A DNA stretch of 64,000 bases from Streptomyces sp. CB00455. GTDB taxonomy: Bacteria; Actinomycetota; Actinomycetes; Streptomycetales; Streptomycetaceae. Below, piece after piece: positions 43,956-52,240 of the stretch. The position numbers were made by a program, and so were the translations under genes. Location: NCBI RefSeq assembly GCF_001905445.1, contig NZ_LIVQ01000011.1:1-64000 (forward strand). Reading direction: 5' to 3'. The notes below the pieces were generated by a model, which was given only the letters and a program-made list of their open reading frames with translations, did not search any database and was not told the origin of the DNA. Position 1 is the first letter of the stretch, and the number at the start of each line of letters is the position of its first letter.

Positions 43956-44684
43956 ATGGCCAGACCGCGCAAGCCCCTTCTCAGCAGGAACCGCATCGTC
44001 GAGGCGGCGGGTGCGCTGGTGGACGCCGAAGGGCTGGATGCGGTCTCGACCAGGCGGCTGGCCGCCGCTCTCGGGGTGAGCGGGCCTTCCCTGTACAACC
44101 ACTTCCGCACGAAGGACGAGATCCTGGAGGCCGTCGCCGACGCGGTGAGCGCCCGAGTCGACTTGTCGATGTTCGAGGGCGAGGGCAAGGGTGGGGGCGA
44201 GGGCGGGAATGAGGGCGCGGACGCCGGCGGCGCCGGCTCCGGGGGCGACGCGGGGGGTGGAGAGAGGGACTGGCGGGGGGCGCTGCACGCCTGGGCCCAC
44301 TCGTACCGGGACGCCCTGTCCGACCATCCGAACATCGTGCCCGTCCTGGCCCGCGGACCGGGCCGGCGCCCTGCGGGCCTGCGGCTGGCGGACGCGGTGT
44401 TCGGCGCCATGACGGCGGCGGGCTGGCCCCCGGCGCAGGCGACCCGGATCGGCGCGCTGATGCGGTACTTCATCCTGGGCTCGGCGGTGGCCTCGTTCGC
44501 CCGGGGTTTCGTGGACGACGAGGCGGCCTACGACCCCTCGGACTACCCCCACCTGGGCCAGGCCCATCTGCTGGCCGAGCGCCAGCGGGAGGTGGACGAG
44601 GGCGCGTTCGAGACGGGCCTGACGGCCCTCTTGGACGGCCTGGCCCTCCAGTACGAGGCCCTGAGGGAAAAGCCCTCCACCTGA
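43956..44684 (+). CDS. TetR-family regulator of the acyl-CoA/alcohol dehydrogenase genes
   Basis: A 242-residue TetR regulator. The helix-turn-helix is VSTRRLAAALGVSGPSLYNHFRTKDEIL (about residues 30-57). A Gly/Glu-rich linker (about residues 70-105) separates it from the TetR_C-like domain. The ATG at 43956 starts MARPRKPLLSRNRIVEAAG; an ATG three codons earlier is possible. Its divergent partner is an acyl-CoA dehydrogenase, and the shared palindrome suggests it also controls the ALDH-ADH unit further right. Confidence 0.88.
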   Translation: MARPRKPLLSRNRIVEAAGALVDAEGLDAVSTRRLAAALGVSGPSLYNHFRTKDEILEAVADAVSARVDLSMFEGEGKGGGEGGNEGADAGGAGSGGDAGGGERDWRGALHAWAHSYRDALSDHPNIVPVLARGPGRRPAGLRLADAVFGAMTAAGWPPAQATRIGALMRYFILGSAVASFARGFVDDEAAYDPSDYPHLGQAHLLAERQREVDEGAFETGLTALLDGLALQYEALREKPST

Positions 44685-44733
44685 ACCCCGGCCCTGCCTT
44701 GCACCCCGCCGCCGGACCCCGTCCCGCGCGGGG

Positions 44734-44781
44734 CCGGGCGGGACGGAGGCCGGGCGGGGGCCGGGCGGGACGGAGGCCGGG
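44734..44781. repeat. 21-bp direct repeat pair
   Basis: CCGGGCGGGACGGAGGCCGGG at 44734-44754 and again from 44761, period 27, in the spacer between the convergent TetR and ADH genes. Confidence 0.7.
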
Positions 44782-44811
44782 GCGCGCCCGGAAGCCGGGG
44801 GCGCCCGGAGC

Positions 44812-45891
44812 CTAAAACGTGACCAGGGAGCGGCCGCCCTTGCCTGCGAGCATGGCTTCGAATGCGGCCGGGATACCGTCGAGGGTGATGCGGTCGGTGA
44901 CCATGACGCCGAGGTCCAGGCGGCCCGCACGCACGTGCTCGGCGATCACCGGGAGGTCGCGGGCGGGGTCGCTGTTGCCATAGACGCAGCCGGTGAGGGT
45001 GCGGGCGAAGTGGAAGATCTCCAGGGCGTGGAAGGTGACCTGCTGCTCCTTGCCGCCGATGCCCACCACCGTGGTGCGTCCGCCGCGGCGGGTGGACTCC
45101 CAGGCGCCGCGGATGGTCTCCGCCCGGCCGACGCATTCGACGGCGACGTCCGCGCCCTGCCCGCCGGTGAGGGACCGGATCTGCTTGGCGGTGGTGTCGG
45201 AGGCGAGGACGAAGTCGGTGGCGCCGGCCGCCCGGGCCAGTTCCTCCTTCGCCGGGGACACGTCGACGGCGATGACGGGACCGGCTTGGGCGATCCGGGC
45301 GGCCTGGAGGGCCGCCAGGCCGACGCCGCCGACTCCGAAGACCGCGACGGATTCGCCGGGCCGGACCTGGGCGCTGTGGTGGACGGCGCCGTAGCCGGTG
45401 AGGACCGCGCAGCCCAGCAGGGCCGCCTCGGCGAGGGGGATGCCGGCGGGGGCGGGCAGCACGCAGTTCGCCGCGACGACGGTCTCCTCGGCGAACGCGG
45501 CCACGTTCAGCCCGGGGTGGAGCTCGGTCCCCTGGGCGTCGTGCGCGTAGACGGCACCGACCCCGCTGAGCGCCTTCGCGCAGAGCCAGACCTCGCCGAT
45601 GGTGCAGTGGTGGCACTCCCCGCAGGACGGGGCCCAGTTGAGCACCACCCCGTCGCCGGGGGCGACGTGGGTGACGCCTTCCCCGACGGCGAGGACGGTG
45701 CCCGCGCCCTCGTGGCCGAGCACGGCCGGGACGGGGACCCGCATGGTGCCGTTGGTGAGCGAGAGGTCGGAGTGGCAGACCCCGGCTGCGGTGAGGCGGA
45801 CGCGGACCTGTCCGGGTCCGGGATCGGGCAGCACGATCTCCCGGATCTCCAGCGGGGCTCCGACGGCGGGCAGGATGGCGGCGCGGACCAT
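44812..45891 (-). CDS. Zinc-dependent alcohol dehydrogenase
   Basis: A 359-residue medium-chain alcohol dehydrogenase. Catalytic zinc ligands: CHSD (near residue 38), GHEGAG; structural zinc CGECHHC...C (near 90-105). The NAD-binding VAVFGVGGVGLAALQAARIAQ follows. It oxidises an alcohol to an aldehyde, which its neighbour ALDH can oxidise onward. It is 26 bases downstream of the ALDH gene on the same strand. Confidence 0.92.
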   Translation of the reverse strand: MVRAAILPAVGAPLEIREIVLPDPGPGQVRVRLTAAGVCHSDLSLTNGTMRVPVPAVLGHEGAGTVLAVGEGVTHVAPGDGVVLNWAPSCGECHHCTIGEVWLCAKALSGVGAVYAHDAQGTELHPGLNVAAFAEETVVAANCVLPAPAGIPLAEAALLGCAVLTGYGAVHHSAQVRPGESVAVFGVGGVGLAALQAARIAQAGPVIAVDVSPAKEELARAAGATDFVLASDTTAKQIRSLTGGQGADVAVECVGRAETIRGAWESTRRGGRTTVVGIGGKEQQVTFHALEIFHFARTLTGCVYGNSDPARDLPVIAEHVRAGRLDLGVMVTDRITLDGIPAAFEAMLAGKGGRSLVTF

Positions 45892-45917
45892 GATCGTCGT
45901 CTCCGTATCGGGGGCGG

Positions 45918-47330
45918 CTAGAACTGCAGGGACTTGGTCTGGAGGTACTCCGCCAGGCCGTGGGGGCCCAGTTCGCGCCCGACACCCGACTGCTTGTAGC
46001 CGCCGAAGGGCGCGAGCACGTTGAAGCGGCCGCCGTTGATGTCCACCTGGCCGGTGTCCATGCGGCGGGCGAAGGCCACGGCCGTCTCCTCGTCCGCCGC
46101 CCAGACGGCGCCGCCGAGGCCGTAGACGGTGCCGTTGGCGATCGCCAGCGCCTCCTCTTCGTCCTCGTAGGGGAGGATCGACAGCACGGGGCCGAAGATC
46201 TCCTCCTGCGCGATGGTCATGTCGGGGGTGACGTCGGCGAACACGGTCGGGGCGACGAAGTACCCCCGCTCGTGCGGCGCGTCGGGGCCGCCGGCGACGA
46301 GGCGGGCGCCCTCCTCGATGCCCTTGGCGATGTATCCGCGCACGCGTTCGTGCTGCTTGGCGTTGACGACCGGGCCGAGGCGGGTGGCCGGGTCGGTCGG
46401 GTCGCCGGTGGGGTACTTGGCGACGGCGGCGGCCGCGAGCGAGACGGCCTCCTCGTACTGGTCCCGGTGGACGAGCATGCGCGTGAGCGCGTTGCAGCTC
46501 TGGCCGGTGTTGTTCATGACGTGGCCGACGCCGCCGGCGACCGCTTTGGCGAGATCGGCGCCGGGCAGGATGACATTGGCCGATTTTCCGCCCAGTTCGA
46601 GGGCGACCCGCTTGACTGCGGCGCCGGCGGTGGCGCCGATCTGCTTGCCGACGGCGGTCGAACCGGTGAAGGAGACGAGGTCGACTCCTTCGTGTTCGGC
46701 CAGGGCCTGCCCGGCGACCGGACCGGTACCGGTCACCAGGTTGAAGACTCCGGCCGGGATGCCCGCCTCGTGCACGGCTTCGGCGAAGAGCTGTGCGGTC
46801 AGCGGGGTGTCCTCGGCGGGCTTGAGGACCAGGGTGCAGCCGGCGGCGAGGGCGGGCGCCACCTTTGCAACGACTTGGTGCAGCGGGTAGTTCCACGGCG
46901 TGATGGCTCCGACCACACCGACCGGCTCCAGCAGGACGGTGGAGTTCCCGAGCCGCTCCTCGAAGGCGTACGAGGCGCCGAGCTCGGCGTAGGAGGAGGC
47001 CACGGCGATCGGCGAGCCGACATGGACCATTTCGGCGAAGCCCAGCGGTGAGCCGAGTTCGGCGGTGATCGTCTCGGCGATCTCGCCCTTGCGGGCGGCC
47101 AGCACGTCGCGGAGGGCGCCGATCAGGGCGGCCCGCTCGGCCGGAGCCGTGGCCGCCCAGCCGGGGAAGGCCGCGCGGGCCGCGCGCACGGCGGCGTCCA
47201 CGTCCTCGGCCGTACCCGCCGGCACCGTGCCGATGACCTGCTCGTCGGCCGGATTGACGACCTCGATCCGGTCGCGTCCGGCGGCGGGCCGCCATGCGCC
47301 GCCGATGTACATCCCGTCGTGGGCCTTCAT
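45918..47330 (-). CDS. Aldehyde dehydrogenase, NAD(P)-dependent
   Basis: A 470-residue aldehyde dehydrogenase. The catalytic Cys is in NNTGQSCNALTRM (near residue 277) and the general base Glu in LELGGKSANV. It converts an aldehyde to a carboxylate. With ADH downstream it forms a two-gene unit whose promoter contains the 47387-47403 palindrome. It is probably induced with the acyl-CoA dehydrogenase gene at 42726. Confidence 0.93.
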   Translation of the reverse strand: MKAHDGMYIGGAWRPAAGRDRIEVVNPADEQVIGTVPAGTAEDVDAAVRAARAAFPGWAATAPAERAALIGALRDVLAARKGEIAETITAELGSPLGFAEMVHVGSPIAVASSYAELGASYAFEERLGNSTVLLEPVGVVGAITPWNYPLHQVVAKVAPALAAGCTLVLKPAEDTPLTAQLFAEAVHEAGIPAGVFNLVTGTGPVAGQALAEHEGVDLVSFTGSTAVGKQIGATAGAAVKRVALELGGKSANVILPGADLAKAVAGGVGHVMNNTGQSCNALTRMLVHRDQYEEAVSLAAAAVAKYPTGDPTDPATRLGPVVNAKQHERVRGYIAKGIEEGARLVAGGPDAPHERGYFVAPTVFADVTPDMTIAQEEIFGPVLSILPYEDEEEALAIANGTVYGLGGAVWAADEETAVAFARRMDTGQVDINGGRFNVLAPFGGYKQSGVGRELGPHGLAEYLQTKSLQF

Positions 47331-47386
47331 GGCATTCCTCCCGAGTACGCACCAGCGCGTAGAGCCGACCTCGCGGACACCCTACA

Positions 47387-47403
47387 AACTAGCGCCGGTA
47401 GTT
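47387..47403 (-). promoter_or_regulatory. Second copy of the 17-bp palindrome before the ALDH-ADH genes
   Basis: AACTAGCGCCGGTAGTT, differing by one base from 43910-43926, 57 bases before the ALDH start. The 98-base spacer between the ALDH and CitMHS genes holds no other obvious element. Confidence 0.7.
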
Positions 47404-47428
47404 TTCCGGGCGCCAGGGGGGACGGGGA

Positions 47429-48925
47429 TCAGATGATGCCGAAAAGCATCCCTGACGCCAGGACGACGAGGCAGGTCAGCGCCGCCCACTTCACGGTGAA
47501 CCGGGTGTGGTCGCCGAACTCGACCTTGGCCATGCCGACGAGGACGTAGACGGCCGGAACCAGCGGGCTGGACATGTGCAGGGCCTGGCCTACCAGGGAG
47601 GCGCGGGCGATCTCCAGGGAGGAGACGCCGTGGGCGGCGCCGGCCTCGGCGAGGACGGGCAGCACGCCGAAGTAGAAGCCGTCGTTGGACATGAAGTAGG
47701 TGAGCGGCAGGCTGAGCAGGCCGGTGACGAGGGCCATGTGCGGGCCCATGCCGTCCGGGATGGCGCCGACGAGCCAGTCGGCCATGTGCTTGACCATGCC
47801 GGTTCCGGACAGGACGCCCGTGAAGACGGCGGCCGCGAAGACCATGCCGGCGACGTTGAGGACGTTGTCGGCGTGCGCGGCGACGCGGGCCTTCTGGTCG
47901 GGCATGTGGGGGAAGTTCACGGTCAGGGCGAGGGCGGCGCCGAGCAGGAACAGTACCGGGATGGGCAGCAACTCCATGATCATCGCGGTCAGGAGGGTGA
48001 CGGTGAGGACGGCGTTGAACCAGTACAGGCGGGGGCGCAGGGTGGCGCGGTGCGGATCGAGGCCCTTGAAGCCGTCGTCGGCGGTGGGTCCGGCGACCGG
48101 TGCGGCGGCGGACACGGGGGCGGCCGGACCGGCGGACGCGGCGCGGGACGTACCCGTGGGTGCGCCGGCCCGGCCGGCCGAGCCTCCCGTACCGGCGGCG
48201 ACCAGGGCGGACGCGGCTTCCGGCGCACGCTCCCCCTCGGCGGCCCGGGCATGCCCGGCGCCGTCGCCGTCCGCCGCCGCCCCGGCCCCGGCGTCCACCG
48301 GCATGGCCAGCAGACCGACCCGGCGGCGTTCCTTCACCCCGAGGACGTAGGCCAGTACGAAGACGAAGAGCAGGCCCATCGCGAGGGCCGGGATCATCGG
48401 CACGAAGATGTCGGCGGCTTCCACCTTGAGGGCGGTGGCGGCGCGGGCCGTGGGGCCACCCCAGGGCAGGGTGTTCATGACACCGTTGGCGGTGGCCGCG
48501 ACGCCCGTCATGACCACCAGGCTCAGGCCGAGCCGCTTGTAGAGCGGGTACATCGCCGAGACGGTGATCATGAACGTGGTCGACCCGTCACCGTCGAGCG
48601 AGACGATCGCGGCGAGGACGGCGGTGCCGACCACCACGCGCATCGGGTCTGCCTTGCAGAACCGCAGGATGCCGCGCACGACCGGGTCGAAGAGGCCGAC
48701 GTCGATCATCACGCCGAAGTAGACGATGGCGAACATCAGCATGGCGGCGGTCGGCGCGAGTTTGCCGACCCCGTCGATGACGTAGTCACCGAGGTGGGCG
48801 CCCTTGCCTGCGAACACGCAGAAGAGGGCCGGGATGAGGACGAGCGCCGCGATGGGCGACATTTTCTTCATCATGATCAGGACCAGGAAAGTCGCGATCA
48901 TGGCGAAGCCGAGGAAGGTCAGCAT
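47429..48925 (-). CDS. CitMHS-family citrate (metal-citrate) transporter
   Basis: A 498-residue membrane transporter. It begins with several membrane segments (MLTFLGFAMIATFLVLIMMKKMSP) and has DGDGSTTFMITVSAM and MSSPLVPAVYVLVG segments like CitMHS proteins. A central loop of about 70 residues (around residues 215-285) is Ala/Gly/Pro-rich. Members import citrate, often complexed with divalent metals; the metal preference cannot be told. It is downstream of the molybdopterin oxidoreductase gene on the same strand. Confidence 0.87.
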   Translation of the reverse strand: MLTFLGFAMIATFLVLIMMKKMSPIAALVLIPALFCVFAGKGAHLGDYVIDGVGKLAPTAAMLMFAIVYFGVMIDVGLFDPVVRGILRFCKADPMRVVVGTAVLAAIVSLDGDGSTTFMITVSAMYPLYKRLGLSLVVMTGVAATANGVMNTLPWGGPTARAATALKVEAADIFVPMIPALAMGLLFVFVLAYVLGVKERRRVGLLAMPVDAGAGAAADGDGAGHARAAEGERAPEAASALVAAGTGGSAGRAGAPTGTSRAASAGPAAPVSAAAPVAGPTADDGFKGLDPHRATLRPRLYWFNAVLTVTLLTAMIMELLPIPVLFLLGAALALTVNFPHMPDQKARVAAHADNVLNVAGMVFAAAVFTGVLSGTGMVKHMADWLVGAIPDGMGPHMALVTGLLSLPLTYFMSNDGFYFGVLPVLAEAGAAHGVSSLEIARASLVGQALHMSSPLVPAVYVLVGMAKVEFGDHTRFTVKWAALTCLVVLASGMLFGII

Positions 48926-48998
48926 GCTGGGAACGTAGGTGCCTCCTCCTTACGCCAACAAGACGTCGGCCTGTGAGCAATACGAGCAAAACCCCAGC

Positions 48999-51335
48999 TC
49001 AGAGCAGGGGTGCAAGGTGGACGGGGAAGCCGTTGAGCACGGCCGTGCCCGACAGCGGGTCGAGGCGGCTGCCGTCGAGCAGCTGGTTGACATTGACTCC
49101 GGGGGTGGCGGAGGCCACGGAGAGGCGCGCTCCGGCGCGGTCGTGGCCCCAGCCGTGCGGGAGACTCACGACGCCGGTGCGGAGGGTGTCGGTGATCTCC
49201 ACGGCGACCTCCAGGCTGCCTCCCTCGGCAGTGACCCGGGCGCGGCCCCCGTCGGCGAGGCCGAGCCGGTCCGCGTCGTGCGGGTGGACCTGGAGGGTGC
49301 AGCGGTTGGAACCTCCGGTGAGGGCCGGGACGTTGTGCAACCAGCTGTTGTTGGACCGCAGGTGGCGGCGGCCCACGAGCACCAGGGCGGCGGGGCGGTC
49401 GGCGAGCGCCGCGCGCAGCCTGGGCAGTTCGGCCGCGATCGGGTCCGGGAGCAGCTCGATCCTGCCGCTGCGGGTCTTCAGCACGCTTCCGAGGCGCGGC
49501 CGCAGCGGCCCCAGATCGATGCCGTGCGGCTGCCGGAGCAACCGGTCGAGGCTGAGCCCGTCCGGCGGGCATCCCGGCTCCCCTGCGCCGCCGGTACGCA
49601 CGCCGGTGGTGGGTGCGCCGGTGGTGGGTGAACCGGTGGTGCGTGAACCGGTGGTGGTGGGTGCGCCGCCGGCCCGTGCGCCGAACTGGTCCCCGTAGGG
49701 GCCGAGTCGGAGCATCAGGTCGAGCCGGCGCTCGGGGCCGCGGTCGCCCGTCAGGAGACCGGCGAGGCGCGCCGGGTCCTCGCCGTGCAGCGGGGAGTGC
49801 GGGGCGGCCGTCTCCTTGGCGAGGGCCCCCTGGATGGCCATCTCGTCGACGGCGGCGGGCTCGGCCGCGCCGTGCATGCCGGAGACGGCGAGGATCAGCC
49901 GTGCGTGGATCTCGCACTCGTCCATCCGCCCCTCCTCCAGCGGGACGGCGGCCGGCGAGTAGCGGGCCTGGTTGTGTACGGCGAACCCGTTGAACGCGAA
50001 GTCGAAGTGCGCGCTCTGGGAGGGCGGCGGCGGGGGCAGCACGACGTGGGCGTGGCGGGAGGTCTCGTTCAGGTACGGGTCGACGGAGATCATGAAGTCG
50101 AGGCCGGCCAGCGCCCGGTCGAGCCGGTTCCCGTCGGGCGCGGAGAGCACCGGATTGGCGGCGATGGCGAGCAACACCCTGATCCGGTCATCGCCAGGGG
50201 TCTCGATCTCCTCGGCGAGTGCGGCCATGGGGAGTTCGCCCTTCGCCTCGGGGTGGCCGCTGACCCGGCTGGACCAGCGCCCGAGGGCGAAGCCCTTGCC
50301 GGGCCCGGCCGGCCGGGGTGCGGGCGCCGTCGCGGAGAGCGGGAAGAGGGCTCCGCCCGGCCGGTCGAGGTTGCCGGTGAGGATGTTCAGTACGTCGACG
50401 AGCCAGCTGGCGAGGGTGCCGTACTCGACGGTGCAGCTGCCGATCCGCCCGTAGACGGCGGCCGTGGGCGCGGCCGCGAGCTCGCGGGCGAGGCCGCGGA
50501 TCTCGGCGGCCGTGAGGTCGCAGGCGGGGGCCACGGCCTCAGGGGTGAAACTCCCGAGCGCGGCGGCGAGTTCCCCGAGCCCCTCGGTCGCTTCCTCCAG
50601 GACTCCGGGGGCGGCGAGTTTCTCGTCGAGCAGCGTGTGGGCGAGCGCGGCGAGCAGCAGCGCGTCGCTGCCGGGTCGCGGGGCGAGGTGCTGGTCGGCG
50701 AGCTTGGCGGTGCGCGTCCGGCGCGGGTCGACGACGACGAGGGTGCCGCCGCGGGCGCGCAGGGCCTTGAGTTTGCCGGGGAAGTCGGGTGCGGTGCACA
50801 AGGAGCCGTTGGACTCGACCGGGTTGGCGCCGAGGAGCAGCAGGAAGTCGGTGCGGTCGAGGTCGGGGACCGGGATGGCGAAGGGATCGCCGAAGAGGAG
50901 ACCGCTGGAGACGTGCTTGGGCATCTGGTCGAGAGTGCTGGCGGTGAACAGGTTGCGGGTGCCCAGGGCTTTGAGGAGCAGCGGCGGATAGAGGGCGCCG
51001 GCCATGGTGTGCACGTTGGGGTTGCCGAGGACGACGCCGGCCGACTGGGCGCCGTACTGCCGCAGGAGGGCGGGGACGGCGGCGGCGATGGTGTCGTAGG
51101 CATCTTCCCAGGTGGCCTCCTGGAGGCGGCCGTCGCGGCGGACCAGGGGGGTCCGCAGCCGGTCGGGGTCGGAATCGAGCGCTCCGAAGGCCGCGCCCTT
51201 GGGGCAGATGAAGCCCCGGCTGAAGACGTCGTCGCGATCGCCGCGGGCGCCGGTGACGGCGCTGCCTTCGATGGTGAGGGTGAGGCCACAGGTGGCTTCG
51301 CACAGGGGGCAGATGCGCGGGGCGGTGCGGGGCAT
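48999..51335 (-). CDS. Molybdopterin oxidoreductase (4Fe-4S, DMSO-reductase superfamily)
   Basis: A 778-residue catalytic-subunit-type oxidoreductase. The 4Fe-4S cluster Cys are C9, C12, C16 and C44 (CPLCEATC...GFICPKG). LLLGANPVESNGS is the cofactor region and PHGWGHDRAGARLS lies in the C-terminal cofactor-binding domain. There is no Tat signal, so it should be cytosolic; nearest families by eye are formate dehydrogenase/nitrate-reductase-like. An insert at about residues 555-590 is a Thr-rich repeat (GSPTTGAPTTGVRTGG). No partner subunit gene is adjacent. ATG at 51335 has GGGAGG upstream. Confidence 0.88.
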   Translation of the reverse strand: MPRTAPRICPLCEATCGLTLTIEGSAVTGARGDRDDVFSRGFICPKGAAFGALDSDPDRLRTPLVRRDGRLQEATWEDAYDTIAAAVPALLRQYGAQSAGVVLGNPNVHTMAGALYPPLLLKALGTRNLFTASTLDQMPKHVSSGLLFGDPFAIPVPDLDRTDFLLLLGANPVESNGSLCTAPDFPGKLKALRARGGTLVVVDPRRTRTAKLADQHLAPRPGSDALLLAALAHTLLDEKLAAPGVLEEATEGLGELAAALGSFTPEAVAPACDLTAAEIRGLARELAAAPTAAVYGRIGSCTVEYGTLASWLVDVLNILTGNLDRPGGALFPLSATAPAPRPAGPGKGFALGRWSSRVSGHPEAKGELPMAALAEEIETPGDDRIRVLLAIAANPVLSAPDGNRLDRALAGLDFMISVDPYLNETSRHAHVVLPPPPPSQSAHFDFAFNGFAVHNQARYSPAAVPLEEGRMDECEIHARLILAVSGMHGAAEPAAVDEMAIQGALAKETAAPHSPLHGEDPARLAGLLTGDRGPERRLDLMLRLGPYGDQFGARAGGAPTTTGSRTTGSPTTGAPTTGVRTGGAGEPGCPPDGLSLDRLLRQPHGIDLGPLRPRLGSVLKTRSGRIELLPDPIAAELPRLRAALADRPAALVLVGRRHLRSNNSWLHNVPALTGGSNRCTLQVHPHDADRLGLADGGRARVTAEGGSLEVAVEITDTLRTGVVSLPHGWGHDRAGARLSVASATPGVNVNQLLDGSRLDPLSGTAVLNGFPVHLAPLL

Positions 51336-51386
51336 GGGCCCTCCCAGGGGCGGCAGGCTGCGGCACGGGCACAGGGGACACCGAGC

Positions 51387-51404
51387 ATACCGACCAGTAG
51401 GCAC
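51387..51404 (-). promoter_or_regulatory. Near copy of the ATACCGAC palindrome before the oxidoreductase
   Basis: ATACCGAC-CA-GTAGGCAC: the left arm is identical to the 30961 site, the right arm matches only partly. It lies 52 bases before the oxidoreductase start, a normal operator place, but membership of the same regulon is less certain. Confidence 0.4.
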
Positions 51405-51587
51405 GGCGGGGAGGGGTCTGCGGGAACCAGCCGCAACGGCAGCGCGCGGCGGCGGAGGGGACGTACGGGGCGGAGGTGGGGCCGGGGGTGACGCGCGGAT
51501 TGCGGCGCCGGGCCGGAGGGGCGCCTGTCGGACCAGGGGGCGAGGGCGCCATCGGCCGGGGCCGGTACCGCGAGGGGGTCCCCCGGC

Positions 51588-52208
51588 TCAGTCGAGCACG
51601 CGCGCCAGATATGCCTGCATCATCGCGCGGGTCTCGTCGACGATGCGCGGATCGCCCGCCGGGTCGGTCCGGAAGGCCAGCTGGATGAGCGCGTCGGTGG
51701 CCTCGACGGCGACCAGGACCGCCCGCCGCAGGGTGTCGTCGGGGGTCAGCCCCAGGTGGGCGCCGAGCAGTTCGGTGAGGCGGGCGGCGACCAGGTTGTT
51801 GGGATCGGACTCCGGGCCTTCGGGCGGCGGCGCGGGGACGCCGAAGTCGACGAGCGCGAAGCCCGGGACGGTGCGCTTCATCGCCAGGTACTCGTCCAGC
51901 ACGGCGTCGACGGCGGGCCGCCAGTGGGGTGCGGGGAGGTCGGCGAGGCGCTGCGCGATGCCGTCGGCGTAGCGGTCCAGGTTGCGGTGGGCGAGCGCCA
52001 TGGTCATGGCCCGCTTGTTGCCGAAGAAGCGGTAGACCGACCCGATCGGCACTCCGGCGCGCTGCGCGACGGCGCGGGTGCTGAGGTTCTCGTAGCCGGT
52101 CTCGTCGAGGAGTCCGGCGCAGGCGTCGAGGATCCGGGCGAGCCGGTCGGCACTGCGCTGCTGCACGGGCGTGCGGCGCAGGGAGTGGGGAGGCACGGGG
52201 TCCATCAT
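51588..52208 (-). CDS. TetR-family regulator
   Basis: A 206-residue TetR regulator. Helix-turn-helix in LSTRAVAQRAGVPIGSVYRFFGNKRAMTMAL (about residues 43-73). A TetR_C-type domain follows. Two adjacent ATG codons (52208, 52205) are possible starts. It lies 253 bases upstream of the oxidoreductase gene and 32 bases downstream of the envelope operon's last gene, so its target is not obvious. Confidence 0.88.
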   Translation of the reverse strand: MMDPVPPHSLRRTPVQQRSADRLARILDACAGLLDETGYENLSTRAVAQRAGVPIGSVYRFFGNKRAMTMALAHRNLDRYADGIAQRLADLPAPHWRPAVDAVLDEYLAMKRTVPGFALVDFGVPAPPPEGPESDPNNLVAARLTELLGAHLGLTPDDTLRRAVLVAVEATDALIQLAFRTDPAGDPRIVDETRAMMQAYLARVLD

Positions 52209-52240
52209 GCCGTTCCCCGCGTCTCGCGTGAACGGCGGAC

